Part shown: one piece after another, positions 25,399-34,848 of the stretch
Layout of the letters: every line of letters begins with the position of its first letter
How positions within the stretch are numbered: position 1 is the first letter of the stretch
Assembly (NCBI GenBank): GCA_022842725.1
Contig: JALHOZ010000017.1
Location: 1 to 64,000 of the forward strand
Length of the DNA: 64,000 nucleotides
Direction of reading: 5' to 3'
Origin: Saprospiraceae bacterium
GTDB taxonomy: Bacteria; Bacteroidota; Bacteroidia; Chitinophagales; Saprospiraceae
Program-made: the position numbers and the translations under genes
The notes under the pieces: model-generated
Databases searched by the model: none
Told to the model about the DNA's origin: nothing
The model's input: the letters and a program-made list of their open reading frames with translations, nothing else

Positions 25399-28300
25399 TT
25401 ACCTCGTCAACGTTATGTCTCCTGTGTAAATCAGGTCTTTACCATCTGAAAAACGAATCACCGTCTTGTACACATAAACACCGGAATCCAGGAGATTGCC
25501 GCTGAAAGTTCCATCCCAACCATCTGCAAAAGTATTATCAGGTAAATAATTCAACTTTTCAAAAAGTTTATTTCCCCAACGGTCGTACACTTCAAGGGAC
25601 AATACCTGAACGACTCCCGCACCAACACTTACATTAAAATAATTGTTGGAACCGCCGCGGTCTCCGATTTCCCTGGGAGCAAAAATATTCGGAAAAAATA
25701 CATTTCTTACGTCTTTTACCCGAACCAATATCTCCTGAATGGCCGTACACCCATCAGCATCGGTCACTATGACCTGATAGGTTGTATTTGAAACGGGATT
25801 AAAAATCACTTCAGTACAGTCAAAATTCTGGCACTTTACGGTAGTATCTGCCGGAATCCAGGTAACGGAATTTACTGAAATTCCTGATGGGATATCCAAA
25901 ACAACCAAATCGGAAGACAGCCCCAACTGGATTTCGATTTCATCAATAAGATCGATTTCTATCTCATCAGGCTGATTGATGATAATGGTCGTGTCAATAA
26001 AACAACCTGCAGAGTCGATCAGATTGATGGTATAGGTTCCTGCAAAGACCAAAATACAGGAATCGGCAGGATATCTTTGGCCCTGATTGACCTGAAAAGT
26101 ATACTTATTGCCTGTTCCGCCGCTGATCGATTCAATACATAATTCTGTTTTTTCACCAAAACAGCCGGGATCCTGAGGACTTGACACTCTGCCCATCACC
26201 GGTGGCGGAGAAACCAGTTCGTAACAATAGGTTGCATTACAACCTTTGCTGTCTGTTGCGGTGACACAATAATTGCCGGCTGAAAGCCCTGAGATAATGG
26301 CTCCGGTAGCAGCATTGTTATTCCAGGTATAATTTATAATGCCCGGGTTTCCACCTGTGGTGAAAACTCCGATTTGTCCGTTGTCCAGGTTTCGGCAAGA
26401 AAGTAATTGTGTGGCCAGAGAATTTAATGTCACCGCCATAGAATCAGGTTGTGTCAATGTAATAGAATCACTGATGGTACATCCGGTAAAGTCATTTAAT
26501 CTGTAATAATATGTGCCGGCAGACAGATTGTTTACTGATGGTGTATTGGGAGCAGGGGGTGAGGTCCAGTTGAATACAAAACCTGAGTCAACTCCTCCGG
26601 CAGGTATCAGGTTGATGTATCCATCGGTTGATCCGAAACAGGAAGGATTGTTAAATTCTGAATCAGAAGTTATACTTAATCTCGGTACGGTCGGAACATC
26701 AAAAAAGAAAGTGTCGGAAGCGCAGACATTGTCCGCAGCGATCACCCAGTTTCTGCCGGCAGGAAGATTAAACGCTGAAGTTCCTGAATCGAGCGGCGAG
26801 GTAGACCAGAAATAATTAAAAACCGGATTGACGGAAGTTCCGCCGGTAGCAATGACTTCAGCCCTTCCATTGGATTGACCAAAACAATTGACCTGATTCA
26901 CTTCCAGAAGTTGAAGATTTATAGAGTCCGGTGCTTCAAGATAAACGGGAAATTCCTGAGAACAGAGTTTACTATCCGTAAGGATTAAAAGATATTCACC
27001 TGAATCTATGGGTGTCAGTACTGTCACATTTAAAGCAATAATATTGGGATTTCCGACCCGGAACCACTGGTATGTATAATTTGGATTGCCACCAGTGACG
27101 GTCGCTCCGATAGATCCGTTTTTGCTGTCCGGACAGGTAGGTGATACAAGATTAAAATTTACATTCATTCCCTGCGGGTCCATCAAATCTATGGTGTCCA
27201 AAACGCTGCAATTGCCACTTCTGACTATGACAACATACGTGCCGGAACTCAGATTGACCGCTGAATCAATGTTTGAAAGTACATTGGTTTCATTAAGTCT
27301 GAACCATTGATAGGTGTAGGTTGGTGAAGGAGGAACACATGTAACAGTGACGCTACCGTCATTTCCCCCGAAACAGGAAACAGGTTTGGAAACAAACGCA
27401 TTGATCAGGGGCACGGTTTGATTGCCTGACATCTCTGTAAGGCTGAACATTCTGGTCGCTGTACAACCATTCAAATCAGTAACAGTTACGGTAAAGTTTC
27501 CGGCAGAAAGTCCTGAAATACTATTGGCGTTTATGGCAGCGTTGTGGCTCCAAACAAAATTGTAAGGGGCTGTACCAAATACCGGTGATACGGTGATGAC
27601 CCCGTTTTGGGTACCGCAAGAAGGGTTTAATATATTTACATTGGATAAATCAATCGGGTTTGGTTGACTGATAACAAATGGTACCACTAATATACACCCT
27701 GTACCCACAGAGGTGATTGTCAAAGTATAACTTCCGGCTTCCAGAAAATTAAAAGTAAATGTATTGGGTGAGGAGGTGCCACCCGGAATGATTTGATTGT
27801 TTCTTCGCAATACAAAAATAAAATTGGTGTTGCCGTCTTCATTGGCTTGAATCGAAATTCTTCCGTCGTCCAGACCGAAACAGGATACGTCATCTCTGTA
27901 GAGGGTATCAATAGTGATACCGTCTTTTTCCGGCATGTCAAAAGTAATTCTCATTGAACAATTCAAAGAGTCCACCACATCTATCGTGTTTTCTCCGGGC
28001 CCGATTCCACTTAAATTGAGTACTCTGCCACGTGAAAAACCATTCAAACGGATATCGTATTGATTGTTTATATAAGGAAAACCACCAGATATAGTAAGGG
28101 TTATCTCTCCGTCACTTCCACCGGGGCAAGAAACTTCTTTGGTAATATTCAGGGTAGCCACGATAGGTTCTCTGGATATGGAGGCTGAGTCGTAAACCCT
28201 GCAACCTGAAGGGTCGATAATAGTCACATAATAGGTGCCACTGGAAAGCTGAGTGTTGATGTTGGTATTGAATACAAAATTGGACCATTCATAACTAAAT

Positions 28301-29193
28301 CCTGCCGGATTAAACGGGCCGGGATTGGTAATGCTGACCTGAACGCTTCCGTTTTGAATATCACGGTTGGCACAAGTCGGGTCAGTAGCAATAATTTGAT
28401 AGAGGTAAGGTAGATTGTCCGACACCCTGGCATTGAGAGCTTGGGTAGTACCCAAAGCATCAGTTACCATGATATTATAGAGAGCGGTATTCATGTTTTC
28501 AAGTCTGACTCTCTGACCCGCAGGGAGATTGTTTCCTGAAAAACCACCTGGATTGATTGTGTACGAATAGGGAGGAGTTCCGCCACCGACCATAAATTCG
28601 AGAACGCCGTTATTATTGGTTGGAGCATTGGTTGCGTCACAAATAGCTGTGCTGATGGTGATTTGATCAGCAACTACCGTTATAGACCCTCGTTTTATCA
28701 TAAAGGGGTTGAAATTTGACCCTCCCGAAACAGTTTCCTGTATAAAACCATGATCAGCGTAGGCTTCATTGATAAAAACAGGAGAAACATCGCCGGGACT
28801 GCCGATAACAACAAAACAAATTTCAAATAAAATAATGTCATCTGGAAGGGTAACCGGTTGTAAATCAGCATGGCTGATTTTTATAGAACCTCTCGTATCT
28901 TCTATGAACGCGGTAAGATTTTTTATCTCATCCGTTATTCTTACATCAGGAAATCTCAATTTATCTAATGGTCTGACGATATTTGCATTAAACAAAATCT
29001 GCATTCCAAAACCTTCCACATCGATATAGTTTTTGACGGTCACAGGAATACAGATGGTATCTCCTTTTTTAGCAGTAACTGTCGGAAAACATAATTCAAT
29101 TTCAGGATATGGAGGTTGTGCTTTTACCTCCGGGATAAAAAAACCTAAAAAGATAAATATAAAAAATACGCAGGTAGATTTTCGTTGTAACAT
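25399..29193 (-). CDS. SprB-repeat surface protein with N-terminal cohesin-like domain and T9SS type B (CHU_C) sorting domain
   Basis: A signal peptide (MLQRKSTCVFFIFIFLGFFI, cleaved near VKA) leads a cohesin-like domain at about residues 28-175 (TAKKGDTICIPVTVKNYIDV, GFGMQILFN, IKISHADLQPVTLPDDIILF). About ten SprB-type repeats follow (residues 180-1100), each with SCFGGNDGS-like and SAGTYxVTVTD-like blocks. The C-terminal 100 residues (FFPNIFAPREIGDRGGSNNY, LEVYDRWGNKLFE, SGVYVYKTVI) are the gliding-motility CHU_C domain, a type B sorting signal. The protein is expected at the cell surface. Its N-terminal domain could bind the dockerins of the neighbouring adhesins (inference). The stop abuts that of the O-methyltransferase gene on the other strand. 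Confidence 0.93.
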   Translation of the reverse strand: MLQRKSTCVFFIFIFLGFFIPEVKAQPPYPEIELCFPTVTAKKGDTICIPVTVKNYIDVEGFGMQILFNANIVRPLDKLRFPDVRITDEIKNLTAFIEDTRGSIKISHADLQPVTLPDDIILFEICFVVIGSPGDVSPVFINEAYADHGFIQETVSGGSNFNPFMIKRGSITVVADQITISTAICDATNAPTNNNGVLEFMVGGGTPPYSYTINPGGFSGNNLPAGQRVRLENMNTALYNIMVTDALGTTQALNARVSDNLPYLYQIIATDPTCANRDIQNGSVQVSITNPGPFNPAGFSYEWSNFVFNTNINTQLSSGTYYVTIIDPSGCRVYDSASISREPIVATLNITKEVSCPGGSDGEITLTISGGFPYINNQYDIRLNGFSRGRVLNLSGIGPGENTIDVVDSLNCSMRITFDMPEKDGITIDTLYRDDVSCFGLDDGRISIQANEDGNTNFIFVLRRNNQIIPGGTSSPNTFTFNFLEAGSYTLTITSVGTGCILVVPFVISQPNPIDLSNVNILNPSCGTQNGVITVSPVFGTAPYNFVWSHNAAINANSISGLSAGNFTVTVTDLNGCTATRMFSLTEMSGNQTVPLINAFVSKPVSCFGGNDGSVTVTCVPPSPTYTYQWFRLNETNVLSNIDSAVNLSSGTYVVIVRSGNCSVLDTIDLMDPQGMNVNFNLVSPTCPDSKNGSIGATVTGGNPNYTYQWFRVGNPNIIALNVTVLTPIDSGEYLLILTDSKLCSQEFPVYLEAPDSINLQLLEVNQVNCFGQSNGRAEVIATGGTSVNPVFNYFWSTSPLDSGTSAFNLPAGRNWVIAADNVCASDTFFFDVPTVPRLSITSDSEFNNPSCFGSTDGYINLIPAGGVDSGFVFNWTSPPAPNTPSVNNLSAGTYYYRLNDFTGCTISDSITLTQPDSMAVTLNSLATQLLSCRNLDNGQIGVFTTGGNPGIINYTWNNNAATGAIISGLSAGNYCVTATDSKGCNATYCYELVSPPPVMGRVSSPQDPGCFGEKTELCIESISGGTGNKYTFQVNQGQRYPADSCILVFAGTYTINLIDSAGCFIDTTIIINQPDEIEIDLIDEIEIQLGLSSDLVVLDIPSGISVNSVTWIPADTTVKCQNFDCTEVIFNPVSNTTYQVIVTDADGCTAIQEILVRVKDVRNVFFPNIFAPREIGDRGGSNNYFNVSVGAGVVQVLSLEVYDRWGNKLFEKLNYLPDNTFADGWDGTFSGNLLDSGVYVYKTVIRFSDGKDLIYTGDITLTR

Positions 29194-29223
29194 TGTTTTG
29201 TAATATTATATGTTCAAGGATAA

Positions 29224-29256
29224 CAGGTTGTGTTGATTAATGGGGAACACAACCTG
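29224..29256 (-). promoter_or_regulatory. Hairpin in the 5' leader of the SprB-repeat gene
   Basis: An 11-base perfect inverted repeat (CAGGTTGTGTT at 29224-29234, its complement at 29246-29256) with an 11-base loop lies 31 bases upstream of the ATG, between it and the -7 element. No T run follows on the minus strand, so it is not a simple terminator. A regulatory or mRNA-stabilising role is inference. Confidence 0.5.
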
Positions 29257-29350
29257 CATATATTTATTTAAAAACAGTCATTGGGTCAACACCATGAAAA
29301 AGTTGTCATATTTCGCCTCTTTAATAAATGATTCATGGTGAATTATGCCG

Positions 29351-29358
29351 CAAAGATA
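29351..29358 (-). promoter_or_regulatory. -7 promoter element of the SprB-repeat gene
   Basis: Minus-strand TATCTTTG matches TAnnTTTG and would give a leader of about 150 bases containing the hairpin at 29224-29256. The rest of 29257-29518 shows nothing further. Confidence 0.5.
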
Positions 29359-29518
29359 TTAAAAATATTTCTATCTGAAACTGTTTTGAATACATTAACG
29401 TTTTTTGAAAGACCGGAAATTTACCAAACCACAAAAACTGACATTTAGCATGGTGAAAACATCATATTAAAACGACACCATGACCTGTTCTATTGTCATA
29501 ATCCTTTATTTTTAGGAA

Positions 29519-29559
29519 TAAAAAAAAACCTTTTTCGTTGCAAAAACAAAAAAGGTTTT
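29519..29559 (-). terminator. Terminator of the CoA-disulfide reductase gene
   Basis: On the minus strand AAAACCTTTTT pairs with AAAAAGGTTTT (29525-29535 with 29549-29559), followed by further T residues. It lies about 70 bases beyond the stop at 29631. Confidence 0.75.
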
Positions 29560-29630
29560 GAATGATTCATCTCTCTGGGTCTCAAAAAAAGATTAGGTAC
29601 GTGTTATATAAATTATCGGTTTTTCTGCCA

Positions 29631-31292
29631 TCAAAGAGTCAACTCATATTTTTTTGTATGAACTTTACTCCATAAATTATATCCTCCGTTGAGGTTGATG
29701 ACGTCAAAACCAAAGTTTTTTAATATTCTGTGAGCGAGATAACCTCTCAGTCCCACCTGACAATAAACCAGGTATTTACGGTTTTTATCCAGAGAAGAAA
29801 TTTTTTCTCTGATATCGTCTACCGGCAAATTTACAGCACCTTCAATATGGCCATCAATAAATTCCAAAGGGGTTCTCACGTCGATTAAAACGGCATCGTG
29901 TTTTTTGACATAGTTTTCGAGTTGGTCGTAATTTAATGTGTGGAGGTCCTCTTTGAGCATGTTTTCTGCAGCATAACCGACGATATTGACCGGATCTTTG
30001 GCCGAATTGAAAGAAGGCGCATAGGTGATTTCAATATCCTGAAGTTCCCGGATATTCATTTTTGCTTTGATGGCAGTTGCGATGATATCAATCCTTTTGT
30101 CAACTCCTTGTTCTCCGACTGCTTGCGCGCCTAATATATTTCCAAAACCATCAAACAATACCTTCAGCAACAGTTCTTTGGCGCCGGGGTAATATCCTGC
30201 ATGGTGTCCTTTGGTAACAATGATCGTATGGTAATCCATTTCCAGTTTTTTGAGTGTTTTTTCGTTCAACCCGGTTGCAGCCAATGAAAGTTCAAAAAAC
30301 TTAAGGATGGATGAACCCATACTTCCGGAATAAGGCGATATATTACCTTTAATCATGTTGTCAGCCACCAGTCTGCCCTGACGATTTGCCGGCCATGCCA
30401 ATGGGATATGAACTTTTTTCTGATTTACAAAATGGGTGACTTCGATGGCATCACCGACCGCATAGATGTCTTCATCATTGGTCTGAAGGTATGGATTGAC
30501 CAGAATGCCTCCTGTGGCTCCTATGTCGAGCCCCGCATTTTTTGCCAGAGTATTTTCGGGTTTGACACCAATAGACAAGATAACCACATCGGTTTTTAAA
30601 ACTTTGTGATTTTGCAAATGAACTTCCAAACCATGTTCTGTGTCTACAAATTTTTGTACACCATGGTTCAACAACAAACCTAATCCATGTTCTTTAGCTT
30701 TATGGTGGATGTAGCTCGCCATTTCAAAGTCTGCTTGGGCCATGACCTGATTGTTTAATTCCACCAATCTGACCTTTTTACCCAGTTTTATGAGGTTTTC
30801 GGCGATTTCCAAACCAATAAATCCACCACCGACGATGACAAAATCATTTTTGGTTTGGGTTTTTTGAATAATTCTGTCCATATCAGCAATATTGCGCAGG
30901 GTCAGAATATTCCGGGAATTAATCCCTTCCAAAGGTGGTCTGAGAGGTTCTGCACCCGGAGACAAAAGAAGTTTGTCGTAGGATTCATCATAAATTTTTC
31001 CTGTGGTAAGATTTTTTGCGGTGACGGTTTTTTGCTCTCTGTTGATTGCCAGCACTTCTGTAAAAATCCGGGTATCCAGATTGTATCTGATTTTCAGGCT
31101 TTCCGGTGTTTGGAGCAGGAGTTTGTCTCTGTCCGGTATCGTTCCACCGATATGATAAGGGAGGCCACAATTGGCAAAACTCACATGTTCTCCTTTTTCA
31201 AAGATAATGATTTCGTTTTTTTCGCTCAATCTGCGGAGTCTTGTTGCTGCAGTGGCTCCTCCTGCCACACCACCTACGACGATAATCTTCAT
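29631..31292 (-). CDS. CoA-disulfide reductase with C-terminal rhodanese domain
   Basis: A flavin-dependent pyridine-nucleotide disulfide oxidoreductase fused to a single rhodanese domain. The FAD-binding N-terminus is MKIIVVGGVAGGATAATRLR. The single redox cysteine of this subfamily is C42 in SFANCGLPYH; the NAD(P)H-binding motif is FVIVGGGFIGLEIAENL. The rhodanese part (about residues 455-553) holds its catalytic cysteine C511 in VYCQVGLRG. Family members reduce CoA disulfide or CoA-persulfide, so a role in thiol redox or sulfane sulfur handling is likely. The start at MKIIVVGG fits the family; an ATG nine bases upstream (31301) is equally possible. It is monocistronic, with its own promoter and terminator. 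Confidence 0.93.
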   Translation of the reverse strand: MKIIVVGGVAGGATAATRLRRLSEKNEIIIFEKGEHVSFANCGLPYHIGGTIPDRDKLLLQTPESLKIRYNLDTRIFTEVLAINREQKTVTAKNLTTGKIYDESYDKLLLSPGAEPLRPPLEGINSRNILTLRNIADMDRIIQKTQTKNDFVIVGGGFIGLEIAENLIKLGKKVRLVELNNQVMAQADFEMASYIHHKAKEHGLGLLLNHGVQKFVDTEHGLEVHLQNHKVLKTDVVILSIGVKPENTLAKNAGLDIGATGGILVNPYLQTNDEDIYAVGDAIEVTHFVNQKKVHIPLAWPANRQGRLVADNMIKGNISPYSGSMGSSILKFFELSLAATGLNEKTLKKLEMDYHTIIVTKGHHAGYYPGAKELLLKVLFDGFGNILGAQAVGEQGVDKRIDIIATAIKAKMNIRELQDIEITYAPSFNSAKDPVNIVGYAAENMLKEDLHTLNYDQLENYVKKHDAVLIDVRTPLEFIDGHIEGAVNLPVDDIREKISSLDKNRKYLVYCQVGLRGYLAHRILKNFGFDVINLNGGYNLWSKVHTKKYELTL

Positions 31293-31319
31293 TTTATGCA
31301 TATTTTACATTACAAGTCA

Positions 31320-31327
31320 CAAAGGTA
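31320..31327 (-). promoter_or_regulatory. -7 promoter element of the CoA-disulfide reductase gene
   Basis: Minus-strand TACCTTTG matches TAnnTTTG, about 20-30 bases before the candidate starts. Confidence 0.6.
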
Positions 31328-31411
31328 GACAGGTTTGGAAGGCATGGACGTAACAAGTGTTACAGTAGGCTATGACATCCATCGGTCAAAGGTTGACTTA
31401 CATCAGTATGA

Positions 31412-32290
31412 TTACACCTTGGTCGAAAAGTTTTCTTTTTTTGATTTGTTTATCAGAGACGTATTGAGATACAACATTCTGTAAATGAGGGTAATCAGAA
31501 TCAGAGTACCACCGGCAACTGCAAAAAGTCCGGGGATTTCGCCATACCAGATGATGACCCATATCGGATTGAGTACGGGTTCGAGCATGGAGATAAGTGA
31601 GCTTTCAATAGCGGGTAAATGTTTTTGGCCATACACAAATAAAGCAAAACCTAGTCCCAGTTGCCCGAAACCCAAAATGAGCAGGTAGCTGTTTTGAGTG
31701 ACATCAGGATACGGATTTTGAACAAACCAGGGCAGGGTAACGAGGCAAACCAGTATATTCCCCCAAAACACAGCACCGGGTTGGTAAACCGGAGCATTCA
31801 TCTTTTGTGACAAAAGTAATCCGGTGAGTACGACACCGCTACCCAGGGCAAGGATGATGCCCCAGACATTTTCAGGATTGGAGAAGTCGTCAAACAAAAA
31901 AAGAATCATGCCCAAAAATGTAAGAATAACCGTGATTACATTGATTTTAAGGAGTTTGGTACGAACAAAAAAAGGCTCGAGAATGAGGATAAACGCAGGA
32001 GCGGTGTATTGTAAAAATATAGCATTGGCTGCGGTAGTGAGTTTGGTGGCGCTCACAAAACAAATCAGCAGGGGTGCATAAAACAAAGCACTGACAAAGG
32101 TTAGTTTGTTGACCTTTAATAATTGTTTTCTGAAAATGATGATAAAAAGAATGGCAGCATAAAAACTCCGGTAAAACAAAATCGTGAAAGCATCGAGTGT
32201 CAATAGTTTGACAAACAAACCTCCAGTACTCCAGAGAATAGCGGCGATAACGGTAGACCAGATGGCCAGGCGATGTTGATCTGAAGACAA
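31412..32290 (-). CDS. EamA/DMT-family transporter (second copy type)
   Basis: About 292 residues with ten predicted hydrophobic segments and two EamA halves (ILWSTGGLFVKLLTLDAFTI in the first; LPAIESSLISMLEPVLNPIW in the second). It is an inner-membrane transporter of unknown substrate, related in fold but not closely in sequence to the one at 23872. No ATG is available near the N-terminus. A TTG at 32311 overlaps the -7 element at 32309-32316, so the TTG at 32290 (reading SSDQHRLAIW after it) is preferred. The start remains uncertain. Confidence 0.88.
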   Translation of the reverse strand: MSSDQHRLAIWSTVIAAILWSTGGLFVKLLTLDAFTILFYRSFYAAILFIIIFRKQLLKVNKLTFVSALFYAPLLICFVSATKLTTAANAIFLQYTAPAFILILEPFFVRTKLLKINVITVILTFLGMILFLFDDFSNPENVWGIILALGSGVVLTGLLLSQKMNAPVYQPGAVFWGNILVCLVTLPWFVQNPYPDVTQNSYLLILGFGQLGLGFALFVYGQKHLPAIESSLISMLEPVLNPIWVIIWYGEIPGLFAVAGGTLILITLIYRMLYLNTSLINKSKKENFSTKV

Positions 32291-32308
32291 AACCGGATAT
32301 TTAAGAAA

Positions 32309-32316
32309 CAAAGGTA
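32309..32316 (-). promoter_or_regulatory. -7 promoter element of the second DMT transporter gene
   Basis: Minus-strand TACCTTTG, the same octamer as before the CoA-disulfide reductase. Its position decides against the most upstream TTG start. Confidence 0.5.
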
Positions 32317-32637
32317 AAAAAACGTACGAATCCCTGAGCGTTCCGGGGAGATTACTTTTTAGCTGGTAGGAGTGAGCTCGGAGGGGTGAGTATTTTTTAT
32401 GGTTTATTGTTTAAAGTTTAGTGTTAAACGGTTTTGCTAATAAAAAGAAGGTTGTCGAGCTGATCTTATATGTTGGTTCAGTCTCTTTTTATGGTTGGGT
32501 TAAGTTTTGTGTTCATTACAACGGCACGGTCCTGAAATCATAAATCCGGGGCAGTTGGTAGAAAAATAACAACATTTGGTACATGTCCGGCAACTGTTTT
32601 TTTTAAACGATTGTTGAACTTCATATAATGCTCTTTT
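32317..32637. other. Divergent intergenic region, little seen
   Basis: About 320 bases separate the transporter from the glycosyltransferase. No clear TAnnTTTG element facing the glycosyltransferase was found and no RNA or repeat is evident. Confidence 0.4.
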
Positions 32638-33891
32638 ATGAAAATTTTGTTGGCATCTATCGGGACACGTGGTGATATGGAGCCCTTTTTAGCCATAGGC
32701 GAAAAACTGGTAAAACAAGGACACCAAATTACATATCTTTTTCCGGAACAATACCTGACGCTTGTGCCTGAGGGCATAAATAAAGTCGCGATGAGCCGCA
32801 AATTTGTCGAACTGGTAGAAAGCGAGGACGGCAAAGTAATCATGGGAGGTAAAATCGGATTTTTTAAAAAAATAAAAAGTTACTACCGACTGTATAAGGT
32901 GGGAATGAAAATCAACCACGAAATGTACCGGGAACAATTTGAATGTATTGAATCCCACCAACCTGACCTCATACTCCACCATCCAAAATGTTTGTATCCA
33001 TTGGTGTGGCGTATGAAGTACCTCAAAAAAACCATTATGGTCAGCCCGGTTCCCTATGTGGTTCATAAAGTAAAAAGTAAACCCAACCTGGGATTCGGAA
33101 AACCATGGTTCAGTTGGTGGAATGAGTTTACTTATGAATTGGGCAATTACGGCATCATCAAAACCTTGTATGACGAACAATCATCTGTGCCTGAAAATCC
33201 TCAATATACCAAAGTTGACATCAAAAAAGCTTTGCTTGAAGGCCGGATGATCTATACCATATCGCCTTCATTGTTTCACAGAGAAAACAATTGGCATGAC
33301 GGAGTCAGGGTATTGGGTTACCACGAACGAAACAAAACCATTAACTGGGCACCGGATGAAGGGCTGTTGCGTTTTTTGGAACGTCATCCCAAAATCATCC
33401 TGTTGACATTCGGTAGTATGGTCAATCCGGATCCGGTACAGAACTCACAATTGTTGTATGAAGTATTTGACAAACTTCGGATTCCGGTCCTTGTCAATAC
33501 CGCCGGAGGAGGATTGGTAAAAAGTGAAACCTATCAAATTCATGAAAACTTTTATTTTGTTGACCAACTGCCCTATGACTGGATTATGAAAAAAGTATAC
33601 GGTGTCGTACACCACGGCGGATCCGGTACAACACACAGTGGTATTAAAAACGGATGTGCCACCCTGATATTGCCACATATCATCGACCAATATGTGTGGA
33701 ATGATATTATTTTTCAACAGGGAGCAGGACCTAAAGGAGTAGCTTTAAAAGATCTTACAAAAACAAAGTTTGAGACGTTGCTCACTGATCTGCGGGACAA
33801 TAAATCCTATAGGAAAAATGCAGAAATATTGGCAAAAAAGATGCAAAGTGAAGACCTGGAGGAAGCTTTGTTGTCATTCATTACAAAATAA
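32638..33891 (+). CDS. UGT-like glycosyltransferase (GT1 family)
   Basis: A 417-residue GT-B enzyme. The N-terminus MKILLASIGTRGDMEPFLAI is the GTRGD-type opening of sterol/macrolide glycosyltransferases, and the C-terminal donor site reads VYGVVHHGGSGTTHSGIKNG, followed by LPHIIDQYVWNDII. It is likely to transfer a nucleotide-activated sugar to a lipid or small hydrophobic acceptor. No signal peptide or membrane helix is seen. The MDR oxidoreductase gene begins 33 bases later and the small membrane protein overlaps that one, so the three form a probable operon that may modify a lipid. Confidence 0.9.
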   Translation: MKILLASIGTRGDMEPFLAIGEKLVKQGHQITYLFPEQYLTLVPEGINKVAMSRKFVELVESEDGKVIMGGKIGFFKKIKSYYRLYKVGMKINHEMYREQFECIESHQPDLILHHPKCLYPLVWRMKYLKKTIMVSPVPYVVHKVKSKPNLGFGKPWFSWWNEFTYELGNYGIIKTLYDEQSSVPENPQYTKVDIKKALLEGRMIYTISPSLFHRENNWHDGVRVLGYHERNKTINWAPDEGLLRFLERHPKIILLTFGSMVNPDPVQNSQLLYEVFDKLRIPVLVNTAGGGLVKSETYQIHENFYFVDQLPYDWIMKKVYGVVHHGGSGTTHSGIKNGCATLILPHIIDQYVWNDIIFQQGAGPKGVALKDLTKTKFETLLTDLRDNKSYRKNAEILAKKMQSEDLEEALLSFITK

Positions 33892-33924
33892 TAATCATTA
33901 CATCAACATAAAAACCTTCATAAA

Positions 33925-34848
33925 ATGAAAGCATCTTATTTTACAAAATACGGCCCACCGGAAGTGTTGGAAATCCGGGAATTACCTGTTCCCAATCCCT
34001 CATCAAAAGAAATATTGGTTAAAGTGATGGCTTCAACGGTCAATTCAGGTGACGTCAGGGTCAGAGCGCTCAATGCTTCCGGACTGATGAAATTTGCCAT
34101 GCGACTATTGGTAGGGTGGAGCAGACCAAAAAGACCTGTTTTAGGTGTCACTTTTGCAGGTGTCGTCGAAAAAATTGGAAGTGAAGTGACAGGTTTTAAG
34201 CCCGGCGACAAAGTATTTGGATTGACAGGTTTCAGATTCGGGTGTCATGCAACCTGGCTGGTGGCACCGGAAAACTCTATGGTGGTACAAATGCCGGAAA
34301 AAACAAAATTTGAAGACGGGGTTGCCGTACTTTTTGGTGGACAGACAGCGGTATCTTTTTTGCACAAGATGCGACTTCCGGAAATAAAACAAGCCAAAGT
34401 ATTGATTTTGGGTGCTACCGGTTCTGTGGGGACAGCGGCAATACAATTGGCAAAATATTATGGTGCAGAAGTCACGGCAGTTTGTAGTACTTCAGGCAAA
34501 AGTTTGAGTGCCGGACTGGGAGCCGATCATATATTGTGTTATGATGTTGAAGACTTTACTAAAATAAAAGACAGGTTTGACATTATATTGGATGCGGTCG
34601 GAAAATACAGCCAAAAACAATGTAAACATCTCTTGAAACCAAACGGAAAGTTTAAGACTGTCGGCGGAATGGAATATGCGTCGGAGACAAGAGATCAAAT
34701 CACACTTTTGGCAGAGATGTTGGAAAAAAACCGGTTACAACCTGTGATTGACAAGGTATATCCATTGGAAGAGGTCAGAGAGGCCCACCGTTACGTGGAA
34801 ACCGGAAGAAAAAAAGGTAATGTCGTAATACGTATGGCCCATGGATAA
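33925..34848 (+). CDS. NAD(P)-dependent MDR-family oxidoreductase (quinone reductase-like)
   Basis: A 307-residue medium-chain dehydrogenase/reductase. It begins MKASYFTKYGPPEVLEIREL, has the GroES-like fold with TVNSGDVRVRA, the PVLGVTFAGVVEKIG block, and the Rossmann motif VLILGATGSVGTAAIQLAKY. The typical catalytic-zinc cysteine and structural-zinc cluster are missing, so it belongs to the zinc-independent quinone oxidoreductase-like branch. It probably reduces enones or quinones with NADPH. Its last eight bases overlap the start of the next gene. Confidence 0.9.
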   Translation: MKASYFTKYGPPEVLEIRELPVPNPSSKEILVKVMASTVNSGDVRVRALNASGLMKFAMRLLVGWSRPKRPVLGVTFAGVVEKIGSEVTGFKPGDKVFGLTGFRFGCHATWLVAPENSMVVQMPEKTKFEDGVAVLFGGQTAVSFLHKMRLPEIKQAKVLILGATGSVGTAAIQLAKYYGAEVTAVCSTSGKSLSAGLGADHILCYDVEDFTKIKDRFDIILDAVGKYSQKQCKHLLKPNGKFKTVGGMEYASETRDQITLLAEMLEKNRLQPVIDKVYPLEEVREAHRYVETGRKKGNVVIRMAHG

